In this document: positions 37,624-46,608 of the stretch, in pieces
How the letters are laid out: the number at the start of each line of letters is the position of its first letter
Numbering within the stretch: position 1 is the stretch's first letter
From: Sulfurimonas lithotrophica
GTDB taxonomy: Bacteria > Campylobacterota > Campylobacteria > Campylobacterales > Sulfurimonadaceae
Direction: 5' to 3'
Length of the DNA: 64,000 nt
NCBI RefSeq assembly: GCF_009258225.1
Contig: NZ_CP043617.1
Coordinates: forward strand, 1,178,001 to 1,242,000
The notes under the pieces: generated by a model
Databases searched by the model: none
What the model was told of the DNA's origin: nothing
The model's input: only the letters and a program-made list of their open reading frames with translations
Position numbers and translations under genes: made by a program

Positions 37624-38118
37624 ATGAATAAAAAGATAGCATTATATCCAGGGACATTTGATCCCATAACAAATGGACATTTTGATATTATCGAACGCGC
37701 ACTCGGGTTATTTGATGAAGTGATAGTAGCTGTTGCGATATCAACGGATAAAAAACCAATGTTTACATTGGATGAACGTATAGAGATGACAAAAGAAGCT
37801 GTAAAGCACCTAAAAAATGTAAAAGTGGTTGGGTTTAACAACTTAACGGTAGAACTGGCAAAAGAGCTGGATGCAAATATACTTATTCGTGGACTTCGTG
37901 CAGTTAGTGACTTTGAATACGAACTTCAATTAGGCTACCTAAACAACTCTTTAGATGACAGTATTGAAACTGTTTATTTAATGCCAAAGCTAAAACATGC
38001 TTTTATTAGTTCATCTATAGTCAGGGGACTTTTATCATTCAACGGAAAAACTTCTCATCTATTGCCAAAAGAAGTTCAAAAAATCATAGGAAGTATGAAT
38101 TCATGTACATTGCGATAG
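37624..38118 (+). CDS. coaD: phosphopantetheine adenylyltransferase
   Basis: 164 residues. Penultimate step of coenzyme A synthesis, ATP + 4'-phosphopantetheine to dephospho-CoA. The nucleotidyltransferase motif is YPGTFDPITNGHFDII (with T/HxGH-type TNGH), ILIRGLRAVSDFEYELQ follows, and the C-terminal signature is FISSSIVRGL. Its end overlaps the tmk start by 16 bases. Confidence 0.96.
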   Translation: MNKKIALYPGTFDPITNGHFDIIERALGLFDEVIVAVAISTDKKPMFTLDERIEMTKEAVKHLKNVKVVGFNNLTVELAKELDANILIRGLRAVSDFEYELQLGYLNNSLDDSIETVYLMPKLKHAFISSSIVRGLLSFNGKTSHLLPKEVQKIIGSMNSCTLR

Positions 38119-38672
38119 AAGGAATAGATACAGCCGGAAAAAGTACACAAATATCCGAACTTAAAAAAATATATCCGGATGCAGTAATTACAAAAGAGCC
38201 TGGGGCTACCGAAGTCGGTAAAGAGATAAGAAATATTGTTTTAAGTGCACGTGCAAAAAGTAAAAAAGCTGAATTTTTACTATTTTTAGCAGATCGTGCC
38301 GAACATATCAAAGAGGTAGTTAAGCCTAATTTAGAAAATATGATTATCTCAGATAGAAGTGCAATAAGCGGTGTAGCATATGCTTTGATTCAAGGTAAAA
38401 TAGATGAAAAAGAGTTAGTAAGTCTAAACGATTTTGCAACCGATAAAATATACCCAAATAAAGTTTTTCTTCTAAAACTCACAAAGGAAGAACTTGAATT
38501 TAGACTCTCACAAAAAAAGCTAGACGGCATAGAACTCAGAGGTGTTGAGTATTTACTAAGTATTCAAGAGTCCATAATAACAGCTGCAAAACTATTAAAT
38601 ATAAAACTTATAGAGGTAGATGCTACAAAGAGTATTAAAGAGATTACAGACGAGATTATTGAGTCTATTTAG
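38103..38672 (+). CDS. tmk: thymidylate kinase
   Basis: 189 residues, phosphorylating dTMP to dTDP. The P-loop is IEGIDTAGKST (about 5-15), the DR motif is in IISDRSAISGVAYA, and EPGATEVGKEIR is the substrate loop. Slightly shorter than E. coli Tmk but normal for Campylobacterota. The start lies inside the last codons of coaD. Its stop overlaps the convergent clcA gene by 8 bases. Confidence 0.93.
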   Translation: MYIAIEGIDTAGKSTQISELKKIYPDAVITKEPGATEVGKEIRNIVLSARAKSKKAEFLLFLADRAEHIKEVVKPNLENMIISDRSAISGVAYALIQGKIDEKELVSLNDFATDKIYPNKVFLLKLTKEELEFRLSQKKLDGIELRGVEYLLSIQESIITAAKLLNIKLIEVDATKSIKEITDEIIESI

Positions 38673-40071
38673 ACACACTTAGTTTCGTAGCATCTTCTAT
38701 ATAATTATCTTTTAGATTTTCATAAAAAGAACGTTCACTTACCAAAGAAGATATAAGGTTTGCAAAAATCGCGGCAATTAAAAGAAAAAATATTGCACTA
38801 TGACGATCCGTCATCTCAAATACAATAATAGCAGCAGTAAAAGGTGCCCTTGTAATTCCGGTTAAAAACGATGTCATTCCAACCAATATCAATAAGTTTG
38901 CATGCTCGCCTAAAATATGAAAATATTGGGCAACAAGTGCTCCAACGGCTGCACCCGAACTAAGTGAAGGAGCAAAAATACCACCTGCACCGCCGATACT
39001 AAATGTTGCCATTGTATTAAATATACGAACAAAAGGGATATACCAAGCTATAGTTTTATCTTCTTCATAAAGTAGTTTTTGCATCAGCTCCTTGCCTGAA
39101 CCCATAACATCTTCACCAAATAAGTAGATGCTCAGTGCTACTGCTAGACCGCTTAGTAAAATTATTTGAATCATTTTAGTTTTACTTTTTACTTCTAATA
39201 TAAAACTTAAAACTTTAAATATGATATCACCCATTTTACTTCCAAAATAACCTGACAACAAAGCTACCAATATAACAATATGAACAATATCCCAATTGTC
39301 CTGCAAAAGTTTTGGATATCCCAAATAAAGATAAGAACCTCCAAAACCCTGTGCAGTAAGACCAGCTACAATTACTGCCATAAACAGTGTTGTCTGATAA
39401 TGTTTTACATGATACTTTGAAAGTTCTTCAATAGCAAAAATCAAACCTCCCAAAGGGGTGTTAAAAGCTGCTGCCAAACCTGATGCCGCACCTGCAATCA
39501 AAGTATTTCTTTTTGCGACTTGCGGCCACCATGAAGGCAAAAATTTATAAATCACTATAAAAACAGAACTTGCTATTTGGATAGTCGGACCTTCACGACC
39601 CAGTACGCCACCGCCCAATACTTTTACAAAACTGGACAAAAGCTTTACAATTATTATTTTTAAATTGACAAAATAATCTACCAAGTAATCTTTTTTAGTA
39701 TCTGCGAGTTCTATTGATGCCATTACCTGTGGTATTCCGCTTCCTTTTGAAAACGGGGCAAAAGTAACTACCAACCACCAAGAGACTAAAAAACTAGCAG
39801 GAGTAACAATAAAAATACTTAAAGGATTTTGTCTAAACATCAAAACAGAGAGTTGCTCTAGGTATTTAAAAACTTCATAATATCCGTAGGCTATGGCTCC
39901 TGTTAAAAGTGAAGCAACCAAGAACGGAAAAAATAGATAAAACTGAACTTTTATTTTTGCATTTGCATCTACAGCGGTAAGATATATCTCTTTAAATTGT
40001 TGAGAAAAAAAATGAAAAAGAAAATGTTCCTTGATTTTTTGAACAATACTTACTTCATTATTTTTTCTCAT
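38665..40071 (-). CDS. clcA: ClC-family chloride channel/transporter
   Basis: 468-residue membrane protein with the ClC selectivity-filter motifs GSGIPQ (about 113), GREGP (gating glutamate, about 160) and GGIFAPSLSSGA (about 364), plus about ten hydrophobic helices. No CBS domains. Likely Cl-/H+ antiport or fluoride/chloride movement; the exact ion is not decided. It is a single gene with a TACAAT -10, convergent with tmk. Confidence 0.92.
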   Translation of the reverse strand: MRKNNEVSIVQKIKEHFLFHFFSQQFKEIYLTAVDANAKIKVQFYLFFPFLVASLLTGAIAYGYYEVFKYLEQLSVLMFRQNPLSIFIVTPASFLVSWWLVVTFAPFSKGSGIPQVMASIELADTKKDYLVDYFVNLKIIIVKLLSSFVKVLGGGVLGREGPTIQIASSVFIVIYKFLPSWWPQVAKRNTLIAGAASGLAAAFNTPLGGLIFAIEELSKYHVKHYQTTLFMAVIVAGLTAQGFGGSYLYLGYPKLLQDNWDIVHIVILVALLSGYFGSKMGDIIFKVLSFILEVKSKTKMIQIILLSGLAVALSIYLFGEDVMGSGKELMQKLLYEEDKTIAWYIPFVRIFNTMATFSIGGAGGIFAPSLSSGAAVGALVAQYFHILGEHANLLILVGMTSFLTGITRAPFTAAIIVFEMTDRHSAIFFLLIAAIFANLISSLVSERSFYENLKDNYIEDATKLSVSK

Positions 40072-40097
40072 TTTGTCGTCTTTAAGCTTTTTCTTTT

Positions 40098-40103
40098 ATT
40101 GTA
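40098..40103 (-). promoter_or_regulatory. -10 box of clcA
   Basis: TACAAT on the minus strand, 27 bases upstream of the clcA ATG. Confidence 0.45.
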
Positions 40104-40142
40104 ACAAAAAATAAAAGATTTTACTTACTTAAAGACATAAAT

Positions 40143-40805
40143 TTAATAAAATACTTTAGATTGCAAGATATCACAAAATGGGTCATGTATATCATTGCAA
40201 ACTTCTGTACCGATAAAAACATCATTATCGGTTTTATCATAAGTTTCAGACACAAAGTCCCAATTTATATAAGCCCAAAATTCTTCTAAGTATTTTGGAC
40301 GTACATTTCTGTAGTCAATATAATATGCATGTTCCCAGACATCACAAACAAGCAAAGGCACAAGATTTGAGCTTAAAGGTGTATCTGCATTTTGAGTTTG
40401 TTTTAAAGAAAGCTTACCACCCGCCTCTCTTACAAGCCAAACCCAACCGGAACCAAATAGTGTTGTACCAGCTTTTATAAACTCTTCTTTTAATGATTCC
40501 AAAGAACCGAAATCATCCTCTATTTTTGCTAAAAGCTTTTCACTTGGTGTTTTACTTTCATTTGTAAGAGAGTTCCAATAAAAAGTGTGGTTAAAAACTT
40601 GTGCAGCATTGTTAAACACCGCTCCATCCGAATCACGGATTATCGAAGATAATGAAAGTTCATCATATTTAGTACCTTTAATAAGTTCATTTAACTTATT
40701 TACGTATGTAGCATGATGCTTGTAGTAATGGTACTGTATAGTCTCTTCTGAGATAAAAGGTTCTAATGCATTGTCGGCAAACGGTAATTTTGGTAATTCA
40801 ATCAT
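40143..40805 (-). CDS. sodB: superoxide dismutase, Fe type
   Basis: 220 residues, dismutating superoxide in the cytoplasm. Metal ligands are seen in YHYYKHHATYVNKLN, FNHTFYWNSL and DVWEHAYYIDYRN. The GSGWVWLV block and Gln in KLSLKQTQNADTPL fit the Fe/Mn-SOD family; Fe is the usual metal in Campylobacterota. The C-terminal tail with three cysteines (about 185-220) is longer than in E. coli SodB. Single gene, divergent from hisS, with TATAAT and AAGGA upstream. Confidence 0.93.
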   Translation of the reverse strand: MIELPKLPFADNALEPFISEETIQYHYYKHHATYVNKLNELIKGTKYDELSLSSIIRDSDGAVFNNAAQVFNHTFYWNSLTNESKTPSEKLLAKIEDDFGSLESLKEEFIKAGTTLFGSGWVWLVREAGGKLSLKQTQNADTPLSSNLVPLLVCDVWEHAYYIDYRNVRPKYLEEFWAYINWDFVSETYDKTDNDVFIGTEVCNDIHDPFCDILQSKVFY

Positions 40806-40844
40806 AATAAATCCTTTTTATTAAAAAATATCATTCTCCCAACA

Positions 40845-40850
40845 ATTATA
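40845..40850 (-). promoter_or_regulatory. -10 box of sodB
   Basis: TATAAT on the minus strand, 40 bases upstream of the sodB ATG. Confidence 0.5.
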
Positions 40851-40965
40851 AAATTTTTTAATTAAGATATTTTTAATTTTTAGAATTACATTTATATAAG
40901 TAAAAAATGGTATCCTTTCATAATTATAAATATTTACATAATTTAGAACTGCTTTAAGGATAAAC

Positions 40966-42177
40966 ATGATTAAGTCACTAAGAGGGATGAACGATATTCT
41001 GAGTGAAGATTATGAAAGATATACTTACTTTATACAAACAGCAACTTTTATAGCACAAAACTACGGATTTCATTTTATAGAAACTCCTCTACTCGAAGAG
41101 ACTGCACTATTTAAAAGAAGTGTCGGAGAGTCAAGCGATATTGTCGGTAAAGAGATGTATCAGTTTATAGACAAAGGTGAAAATGACGTATGTCTTCGCC
41201 CGGAAGGTACTGCGGGCGTAGTTCGTGCATTTATTCAAAAAAAGCTAGACCGTGCAGGTGGAACTCACCGCTTTTTTTATCACGGAGCTATGTTTAGGTA
41301 TGAGCGTCCGCAAAAAGGTCGTTTAAGGCAGTTTCACCAATTTGGCGTTGAGAGTTTTGGTCAAGACAGCGTTTATGAAGATGCCAACATGATTATGATG
41401 GTTAGTGACATACTTAAAAAACTAGGCATCGGTTACAGACTTCAACTTAACTCTTTAGGGTGTAAAGAGTGTATGCCGACTTACCGTGATAAGCTTGTAA
41501 AATTTGTAAAAGAGTGCGAGGAGAGCATCTGCGAGGACTGTGTAAGACGTCTTGATACTAATCCTATACGCGTGCTTGATTGTAAAAACGATTCTTGTCA
41601 AGTACTTTACGAAGGTGCTCCAAAGCTTGTTTCTAACCTTTGCGAGTCTTGTGATGAAGATTTTACAAAACTCCAAGAGATTTTAGATGCAAACGATATA
41701 ACTTATGAGATAGATACAAATCTTGTACGCGGACTTGACTACTATTCTAAAACCGCTTTCGAATTTGTAAGTGACGATATAGGTAGCCAGAGTGCTATAG
41801 CAGGCGGTGGAAGATATGACAGACTTGTAGAATTTTTAGACGGGAAAGCTACACCTGCCGTTGGTTTTGCTATGGGAATAGAGAGGCTTTTAGAACTTAT
41901 AAAGCTGCCCGAAGCTAAACAAGAGGGATACTATATAGGGGCTATGGACGATGAAGGTATAGATTTGGTAATATCTTTAGCTCATAAAAAAAGAAAAACC
42001 GACAAAGTTAGTGTAGAATATAAAACTAAAAACTTTAAAAACCATATGAAAATGGCTGATAAAGTAAATGCAAAATATTTCTGCATTATCGGTTCAAATG
42101 AGATAGAAAATTCTACTATAACAATAAAAAATTTAGTAGATAAATCAGAAAAAACCATACATATAGAAGAGTTTTAA
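40966..42177 (+). CDS. hisS: histidyl-tRNA synthetase
   Basis: 403 residues, class II aminoacyl-tRNA synthetase charging tRNA-His. Motif 1 (LRGMNDILSEDYERY region), motif 2 (MFRYERPQKGRLRQFHQFGVE), the histidine loop LVRGLDYYSKTAFEF and motif 3 (PAVGFAMGIERLLEL) are present. A cysteine-rich stretch at about 165-225 (LGCKECM, CEESICEDCVRRL, CKNDSCQ, LCESCDED) looks like an added metal site. It is the first gene of the rightward run; its stop overlaps the speA start by one base. Confidence 0.96.
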   Translation: MIKSLRGMNDILSEDYERYTYFIQTATFIAQNYGFHFIETPLLEETALFKRSVGESSDIVGKEMYQFIDKGENDVCLRPEGTAGVVRAFIQKKLDRAGGTHRFFYHGAMFRYERPQKGRLRQFHQFGVESFGQDSVYEDANMIMMVSDILKKLGIGYRLQLNSLGCKECMPTYRDKLVKFVKECEESICEDCVRRLDTNPIRVLDCKNDSCQVLYEGAPKLVSNLCESCDEDFTKLQEILDANDITYEIDTNLVRGLDYYSKTAFEFVSDDIGSQSAIAGGGRYDRLVEFLDGKATPAVGFAMGIERLLELIKLPEAKQEGYYIGAMDDEGIDLVISLAHKKRKTDKVSVEYKTKNFKNHMKMADKVNAKYFCIIGSNEIENSTITIKNLVDKSEKTIHIEEF

Positions 42178-44006
42178 TGGATAAATACGGTTTAGATATA
42201 TTTTCTAATGATAATTTTATTATTATAGATGGGGAAGTTAAAATTAACTATAAATCAAAACCATCTATTTTAAATATTGTTCAAGAGATACGCTCACAAG
42301 AAATCAGAGGGCCAATGCTACTTAGATTTCCGCATCTAGTTAAAAAACAGATAAAGAGTCTTTATAGAAATTTTAACAATGCTATTGTTGAAAATAACTA
42401 TAACGGTTCTTTTAACGCTGTTTTTCCATTAAAAGTAAATCAATTTCCACATGCATTAGATGCTATCACTTCCCAAGGAAAAGAATTTAATTACGGCTTA
42501 GAAGCAGGCAGTAAAGCAGAACTTATTTTAGCAATGGCAAAAATAAATAAAGGTGCAGCCATAACCGTAAACGGGTTTAAAGATAAGGAGATGGTTTCTT
42601 TAGGTTTTATTGCCGCTAGTTCACAACATAATATAACTTTGACCATAGAAGGATTAAATGAACTTGAAACCATTATAGAAGTAGCTAACGAAAGTAATCT
42701 TGTAGTTCCAAACATAGGTATTAGAATTCGCCTACATAGTGTTGGAAGCGGTTCATGGGCTAAAAGCGGCGGTATGGATGCTAAATTTGGTTTGACATCT
42801 ACAGAAATTTTAGAAGCTATCACTCTACTTAGGGAAGCAAATATTCTAAACAAGCTAACAATGATTCATTTTCATATAGGTTCTCAAATGAGCGATATAG
42901 CCCCGTTAAAAAAGGCACTTCGTGAAGCTGGAAATATATATGCGGAACTAAAAAAAATGGGAGCCAAAAACCTTAAAAACATAAACATAGGTGGTGGTCT
43001 AGCCGTAGAGTATAATCAGCATGAACACTGTGCAAACTACAACTACTCCGTAAAAGAGTTTTCAAGTTCGGTAGTGTTTTTACTCGCAGAGATTATGGAT
43101 GCAAAGATGGTTGAACATCCAAACATATATACCGAATCGGGCAGATATGCAGTAGCATCCCATGCGGTTCTAGTAGCACCTGTACTAGAGCTTTTTTCAC
43201 AAGATTATCAAGAGAGACTTCTAAACCTAAAAGATATAAACCCGCCTCTCGTGGAAGAGCTTATAGAACTCAATCAACTCCTAAGTAAAAAAAATTCCAT
43301 AGAATATCTTCATGATGCACTAGACCATCAAGAGTCTCTATTTACCCTTTTTGATTTAGGTTACATAGATCTACAAGACCGATCAAATGCAGAAATTCTT
43401 GTACATAATATTATTAAAAAAGCACTTTACATAGAGGGTTTTGAAGGTTCACGCGAACTTGAACTGCTACAGGCAAGACTTCAAGAAAGGTATTTAGTAA
43501 ATCTGTCTATTTTTCAAAGTATGCCTGATTATTGGGGATTAGAACAAAATTTTCCGGTTATGCCGATACATATGTTAGATAAAAAGCCAATACGTGCAGC
43601 ATCTCTTTGGGATATAACTTGCGACAGTGACGGAGAAATTGGATTCAATTCTGATAAACCGCTTTATCTGCACGATATAAATCTTGATGAAGAGGAATAT
43701 TTTTTGGGTTTTTTTAATGTCGGTGCATATCAAGAAACTCTAGGAATGAATCATAATCTTTTTAGCAGACCTAATGAATGTACTATAAATATAGACGAAA
43801 AATCATATACTATAAGCAATGTCGTCGAATCGGATAACATCATAGAGGTTTTGGAAGATTTAGGTTACAAAGCAGATGAAATTTTAAATAAACTTGAATC
43901 TGATATATTTCAAAGTGATTTTATCACAAAACAAGAAAAAACTGATACACTAGCGGAATTAAAAATGTATTTAAGCCAAAACGGTTATTTAAGAACAACA
44001 TATTAA
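42177..44006 (+). CDS. speA: biosynthetic arginine decarboxylase
   Basis: 609 residues, PLP enzyme of the alanine racemase fold making agmatine from arginine for polyamine synthesis. The PLP-lysine is in FPLKVNQFPHALDAI, with GLEAGSKAELILAMA, HIGSQMSDI and NIGGGLAVEY following. The active-site motif near the C-terminus is WDITCDSDGEIGF. The start shares TAATG with hisS. Length is typical of the SpeA class. Confidence 0.94.
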   Translation: MDKYGLDIFSNDNFIIIDGEVKINYKSKPSILNIVQEIRSQEIRGPMLLRFPHLVKKQIKSLYRNFNNAIVENNYNGSFNAVFPLKVNQFPHALDAITSQGKEFNYGLEAGSKAELILAMAKINKGAAITVNGFKDKEMVSLGFIAASSQHNITLTIEGLNELETIIEVANESNLVVPNIGIRIRLHSVGSGSWAKSGGMDAKFGLTSTEILEAITLLREANILNKLTMIHFHIGSQMSDIAPLKKALREAGNIYAELKKMGAKNLKNINIGGGLAVEYNQHEHCANYNYSVKEFSSSVVFLLAEIMDAKMVEHPNIYTESGRYAVASHAVLVAPVLELFSQDYQERLLNLKDINPPLVEELIELNQLLSKKNSIEYLHDALDHQESLFTLFDLGYIDLQDRSNAEILVHNIIKKALYIEGFEGSRELELLQARLQERYLVNLSIFQSMPDYWGLEQNFPVMPIHMLDKKPIRAASLWDITCDSDGEIGFNSDKPLYLHDINLDEEEYFLGFFNVGAYQETLGMNHNLFSRPNECTINIDEKSYTISNVVESDNIIEVLEDLGYKADEILNKLESDIFQSDFITKQEKTDTLAELKMYLSQNGYLRTTY

Positions 44007-44015
44007 GGTTATATT

Positions 44016-44717
44016 TTGGGTATATTTAGAAATATCAAAGAAGATTTTGCAAACGCTTACAAAAATGACCCTGCTTTAAACTCATGGATGGATTTTTTAT
44101 TTAACTATCGTGGTATCTGGGCCGTAGTATGGCATAGAATTGCGCATTCCGTATATGAAGCAAACTTCAAAAGACTAGCAAGAATGATCGCTGGTTTTTC
44201 ACAATGGATGACAAGCGTAGAAATACATCCTGCCGCAAAACTTGGAAGTCGTGTTTTTATAGATCACGGGATAGGAGTAGTTATAGGTGAAACAACAATT
44301 ATTGAAGATGATGTATTAATATATCAAGGTGTAACACTCGGAGGAGTTTCACTTACACATGGGAAACGCCACCCTACTATACGAAAAGGTGCGGTAATAG
44401 GTGCAGGAGCTAAAGTTCTTGGAAATATCGAAATCGGAGCTTACGCAAAAATAGGTGCAAACTCTGTTGTAGTTAAACCCGTACCTGAATGCTCCACCGC
44501 TATCGGAATTCCTGCTCACGTAATTGAGAAAGGTCGCTGTAAAGATCCGTTTATGCATAATATGCTTCCGGATATAAATAAAGAGATGTTTGAATATTTA
44601 CTTAAAAGAGTTGCAATTTTAGAGCATATTCTTCATGAGGACAACAAAGAACTTTTAGAACAAGACTTAGAATTAGAACATATCTACGAATCTTTTATAA
44701 AAGCTATGAAAAATTAA
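44016..44717 (+). CDS. cysE: serine O-acetyltransferase
   Basis: 233 residues, making O-acetylserine for cysteine synthesis. The N-terminal helical part is followed by the left-handed beta-helix (IDHGIGVVIGETTIIEDDVLIYQGVTLGGVSLTHGKRHPTI...VIGAGAKVLGNIEIG), with the catalytic His of IDHG and HGKRHP. Start is TTG at 44016, seven bases after AAGG. It follows speA by 9 bases. Confidence 0.93.
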   Translation: MGIFRNIKEDFANAYKNDPALNSWMDFLFNYRGIWAVVWHRIAHSVYEANFKRLARMIAGFSQWMTSVEIHPAAKLGSRVFIDHGIGVVIGETTIIEDDVLIYQGVTLGGVSLTHGKRHPTIRKGAVIGAGAKVLGNIEIGAYAKIGANSVVVKPVPECSTAIGIPAHVIEKGRCKDPFMHNMLPDINKEMFEYLLKRVAILEHILHEDNKELLEQDLELEHIYESFIKAMKN

Positions 44718-44740
44718 TATTTAACACCACTTTTTTTTAG

Positions 44741-44746
44741 TATAAT
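44741..44746 (+). promoter_or_regulatory. -10 box of the aminotransferase gene
   Basis: TATAAT preceded by a run of eight T and AG, 31 bases upstream of the aminotransferase ATG. It matches the T-rich campylobacterotal promoter style. Confidence 0.6.
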
Positions 44747-44777
44747 TCCAAATATATTTTGTAATAAAAGGGCTATT

Positions 44778-45941
44778 ATGACTAATCGCATAAACTCACT
44801 ATCTGAGTCTATTACTATTGCTATAACAACATTATCTCAAGAATTAAAAGCTGAAGGTAAAGATATACTTAGCTTCTCAGCCGGCGAACCTGACTTTGGT
44901 ACACCTCAAGTTATTAAAGACGCAGCTATAAAAGCTATAAATGACGAGCACACGAAATATACTGCCGTTGACGGTGTCCCTGCACTAAAAAAAGCTATTG
45001 CCGGAAAACTAAAAAGAGATAACGGTTTGACCTATGAGCCTAACCAAATCATCACAAACAACGGTGCTAAGCATACATTGTTCAATCTATTCTCTGCAAC
45101 TATCGAAAATGGTGCGGAAGTTATAATACCTGCTCCATACTGGGTTACATATCCTGAACTTGTTAAATATTGCGGCGGTAAAGTCGTAGAGATTCAAACA
45201 GATGATACAACAGGGTTTAAAATAACTCCCGAGCAGTTAAAAGCGGCAATAACACCTAAAACAAAAATGTTAATTTTAACTATACCTTCAAATCCAACCG
45301 GTGCCGTATATTCAAAAGACGAATTGACTGCTATCGCAAAAGTTTTAGAAGGAACCGACATCATGGTTGCAAGTGATGAAATGTATGAAAAACTGACATA
45401 TGACGGTGAATTCGTATCATGTGCTTCTATAAGTGATGATATGTATAAACGTACAGTTACAATAAACGGTCTTTCAAAATCTGTTGCTATGACGGGATGG
45501 AGATTCGGTTACATGGCAGCTGCAGATACGGAACTTGTAAAAGCTACGAAAAAACTTCAATCACAAAGTACATCAAACATAAACTCTATTACTCAATACG
45601 CTGCAATAGCCGGGCTTGACGGTAGTGCAGATGCGGATATAGCTATGATGAAAAAAGCGTTTGTACAACGTAGAGACGAAGCTGTAAAGCTTATAAATGA
45701 AATAGAAGGTTTAAGTGTTTTAAAACCGGACGGTGCATTTTATCTTTTTGTAAATACTAAAGAGATAACACAAGACACACTTACATTTGCCAAAGAACTG
45801 CTTGATAAAAAACTTGTCGCCGTAGTTCCTGGTGAAGCCTTTGGAACTCCTGGTTATTTTAGGTTAAGTTTTGCAACAGACCTTGATACGATTCGTGAAG
45901 GTATCAAAAGAATAGAAGAATTTGTAAAAGAGAACTACTAG
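44778..45941 (+). CDS. aspartate aminotransferase (class I/II)
   Basis: 387-residue PLP aminotransferase. It has FSAGEPDFGTPQVI at the N-terminus, NNGAKHTLFN, PSNPTGAVYSKDE, the PLP-lysine in INGLSKSVAMTGWRFGY, and the carboxylate-binding Arg in YFRLSFA. This matches the AspC/AspB subgroup Ib; aspartate/2-oxoglutarate transamination is most likely, with prephenate or aromatic activity possible. It has its own -10 after cysE, and upp follows by 42 bases. Confidence 0.9.
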   Translation: MTNRINSLSESITIAITTLSQELKAEGKDILSFSAGEPDFGTPQVIKDAAIKAINDEHTKYTAVDGVPALKKAIAGKLKRDNGLTYEPNQIITNNGAKHTLFNLFSATIENGAEVIIPAPYWVTYPELVKYCGGKVVEIQTDDTTGFKITPEQLKAAITPKTKMLILTIPSNPTGAVYSKDELTAIAKVLEGTDIMVASDEMYEKLTYDGEFVSCASISDDMYKRTVTINGLSKSVAMTGWRFGYMAAADTELVKATKKLQSQSTSNINSITQYAAIAGLDGSADADIAMMKKAFVQRRDEAVKLINEIEGLSVLKPDGAFYLFVNTKEITQDTLTFAKELLDKKLVAVVPGEAFGTPGYFRLSFATDLDTIREGIKRIEEFVKENY

Positions 45942-45983
45942 TTCTTTTTTACATAAAACAACTTTACTCCACAGGAGTTTAAA

Positions 45984-46607
45984 TTGATTTACGAACTATC
46001 AAATCCACTTACAAATACACTTATCACTCATCTGAGAGATAAAAATACTCAAGCTCAACAATTCAGGCATACTATTGCTGAACTTACTAAACAACTCACA
46101 TATGAAGCACTTAAAGATTTTCCGCTAATACAAAAAAATATAGCTACATGGCACGGCAATAAAAAATTTGAAACAATTAAAGAGGAAGATATAGTAGTAG
46201 TAACGGTTTTAAGAGCAGGTTTACCTATGCTCGATAGCGTAATGGAACTTCTACCTAACTGTGTCGCAGGTTTTTTAGCTATGAAAAGGGATGAAAATAC
46301 ACATAAAAGCGTGCTTTACTATGATAGATTACCAAAGTGTAAAAATAAAACGATTCTTTTGGTTGATCCTATGGTTGCGACAGGCGGTTCTATGTGTGAT
46401 GCGATAGAACTCATCAAAAGTAAAGGTGTATCTAAAATTATTTCTCTAAATATTATCGGCTCACCCGAAGGATTAAAAAAGTTAAGTTCTAAACATCCGG
46501 ATGTGGATATTTATATCGCTCAAATAGATGAAAAACTAGATATAAATAAGTATATTATCCCCGGTCTTGGAGACGCAGGGGATAGATCTTATAATACTCA
46601 GGATTAG
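45984..46607 (+). CDS. upp: uracil phosphoribosyltransferase
   Basis: 207 residues, salvaging uracil to UMP. The PRPP motif is ILLVDPMVATGGSMCDAIELI, and the C-terminal uracil site is YIIPGLGDAGDRSYNTQD. Start is TTG at 45984 with AGGAG six bases upstream, giving MIYELSNPLTNTLITHLRD, which aligns with family N-termini. Its stop is one base from the convergent lpxD stop. Confidence 0.95.
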   Translation: MIYELSNPLTNTLITHLRDKNTQAQQFRHTIAELTKQLTYEALKDFPLIQKNIATWHGNKKFETIKEEDIVVVTVLRAGLPMLDSVMELLPNCVAGFLAMKRDENTHKSVLYYDRLPKCKNKTILLVDPMVATGGSMCDAIELIKSKGVSKIISLNIIGSPEGLKKLSSKHPDVDIYIAQIDEKLDINKYIIPGLGDAGDRSYNTQD

Positions 46608-46608
46608 A

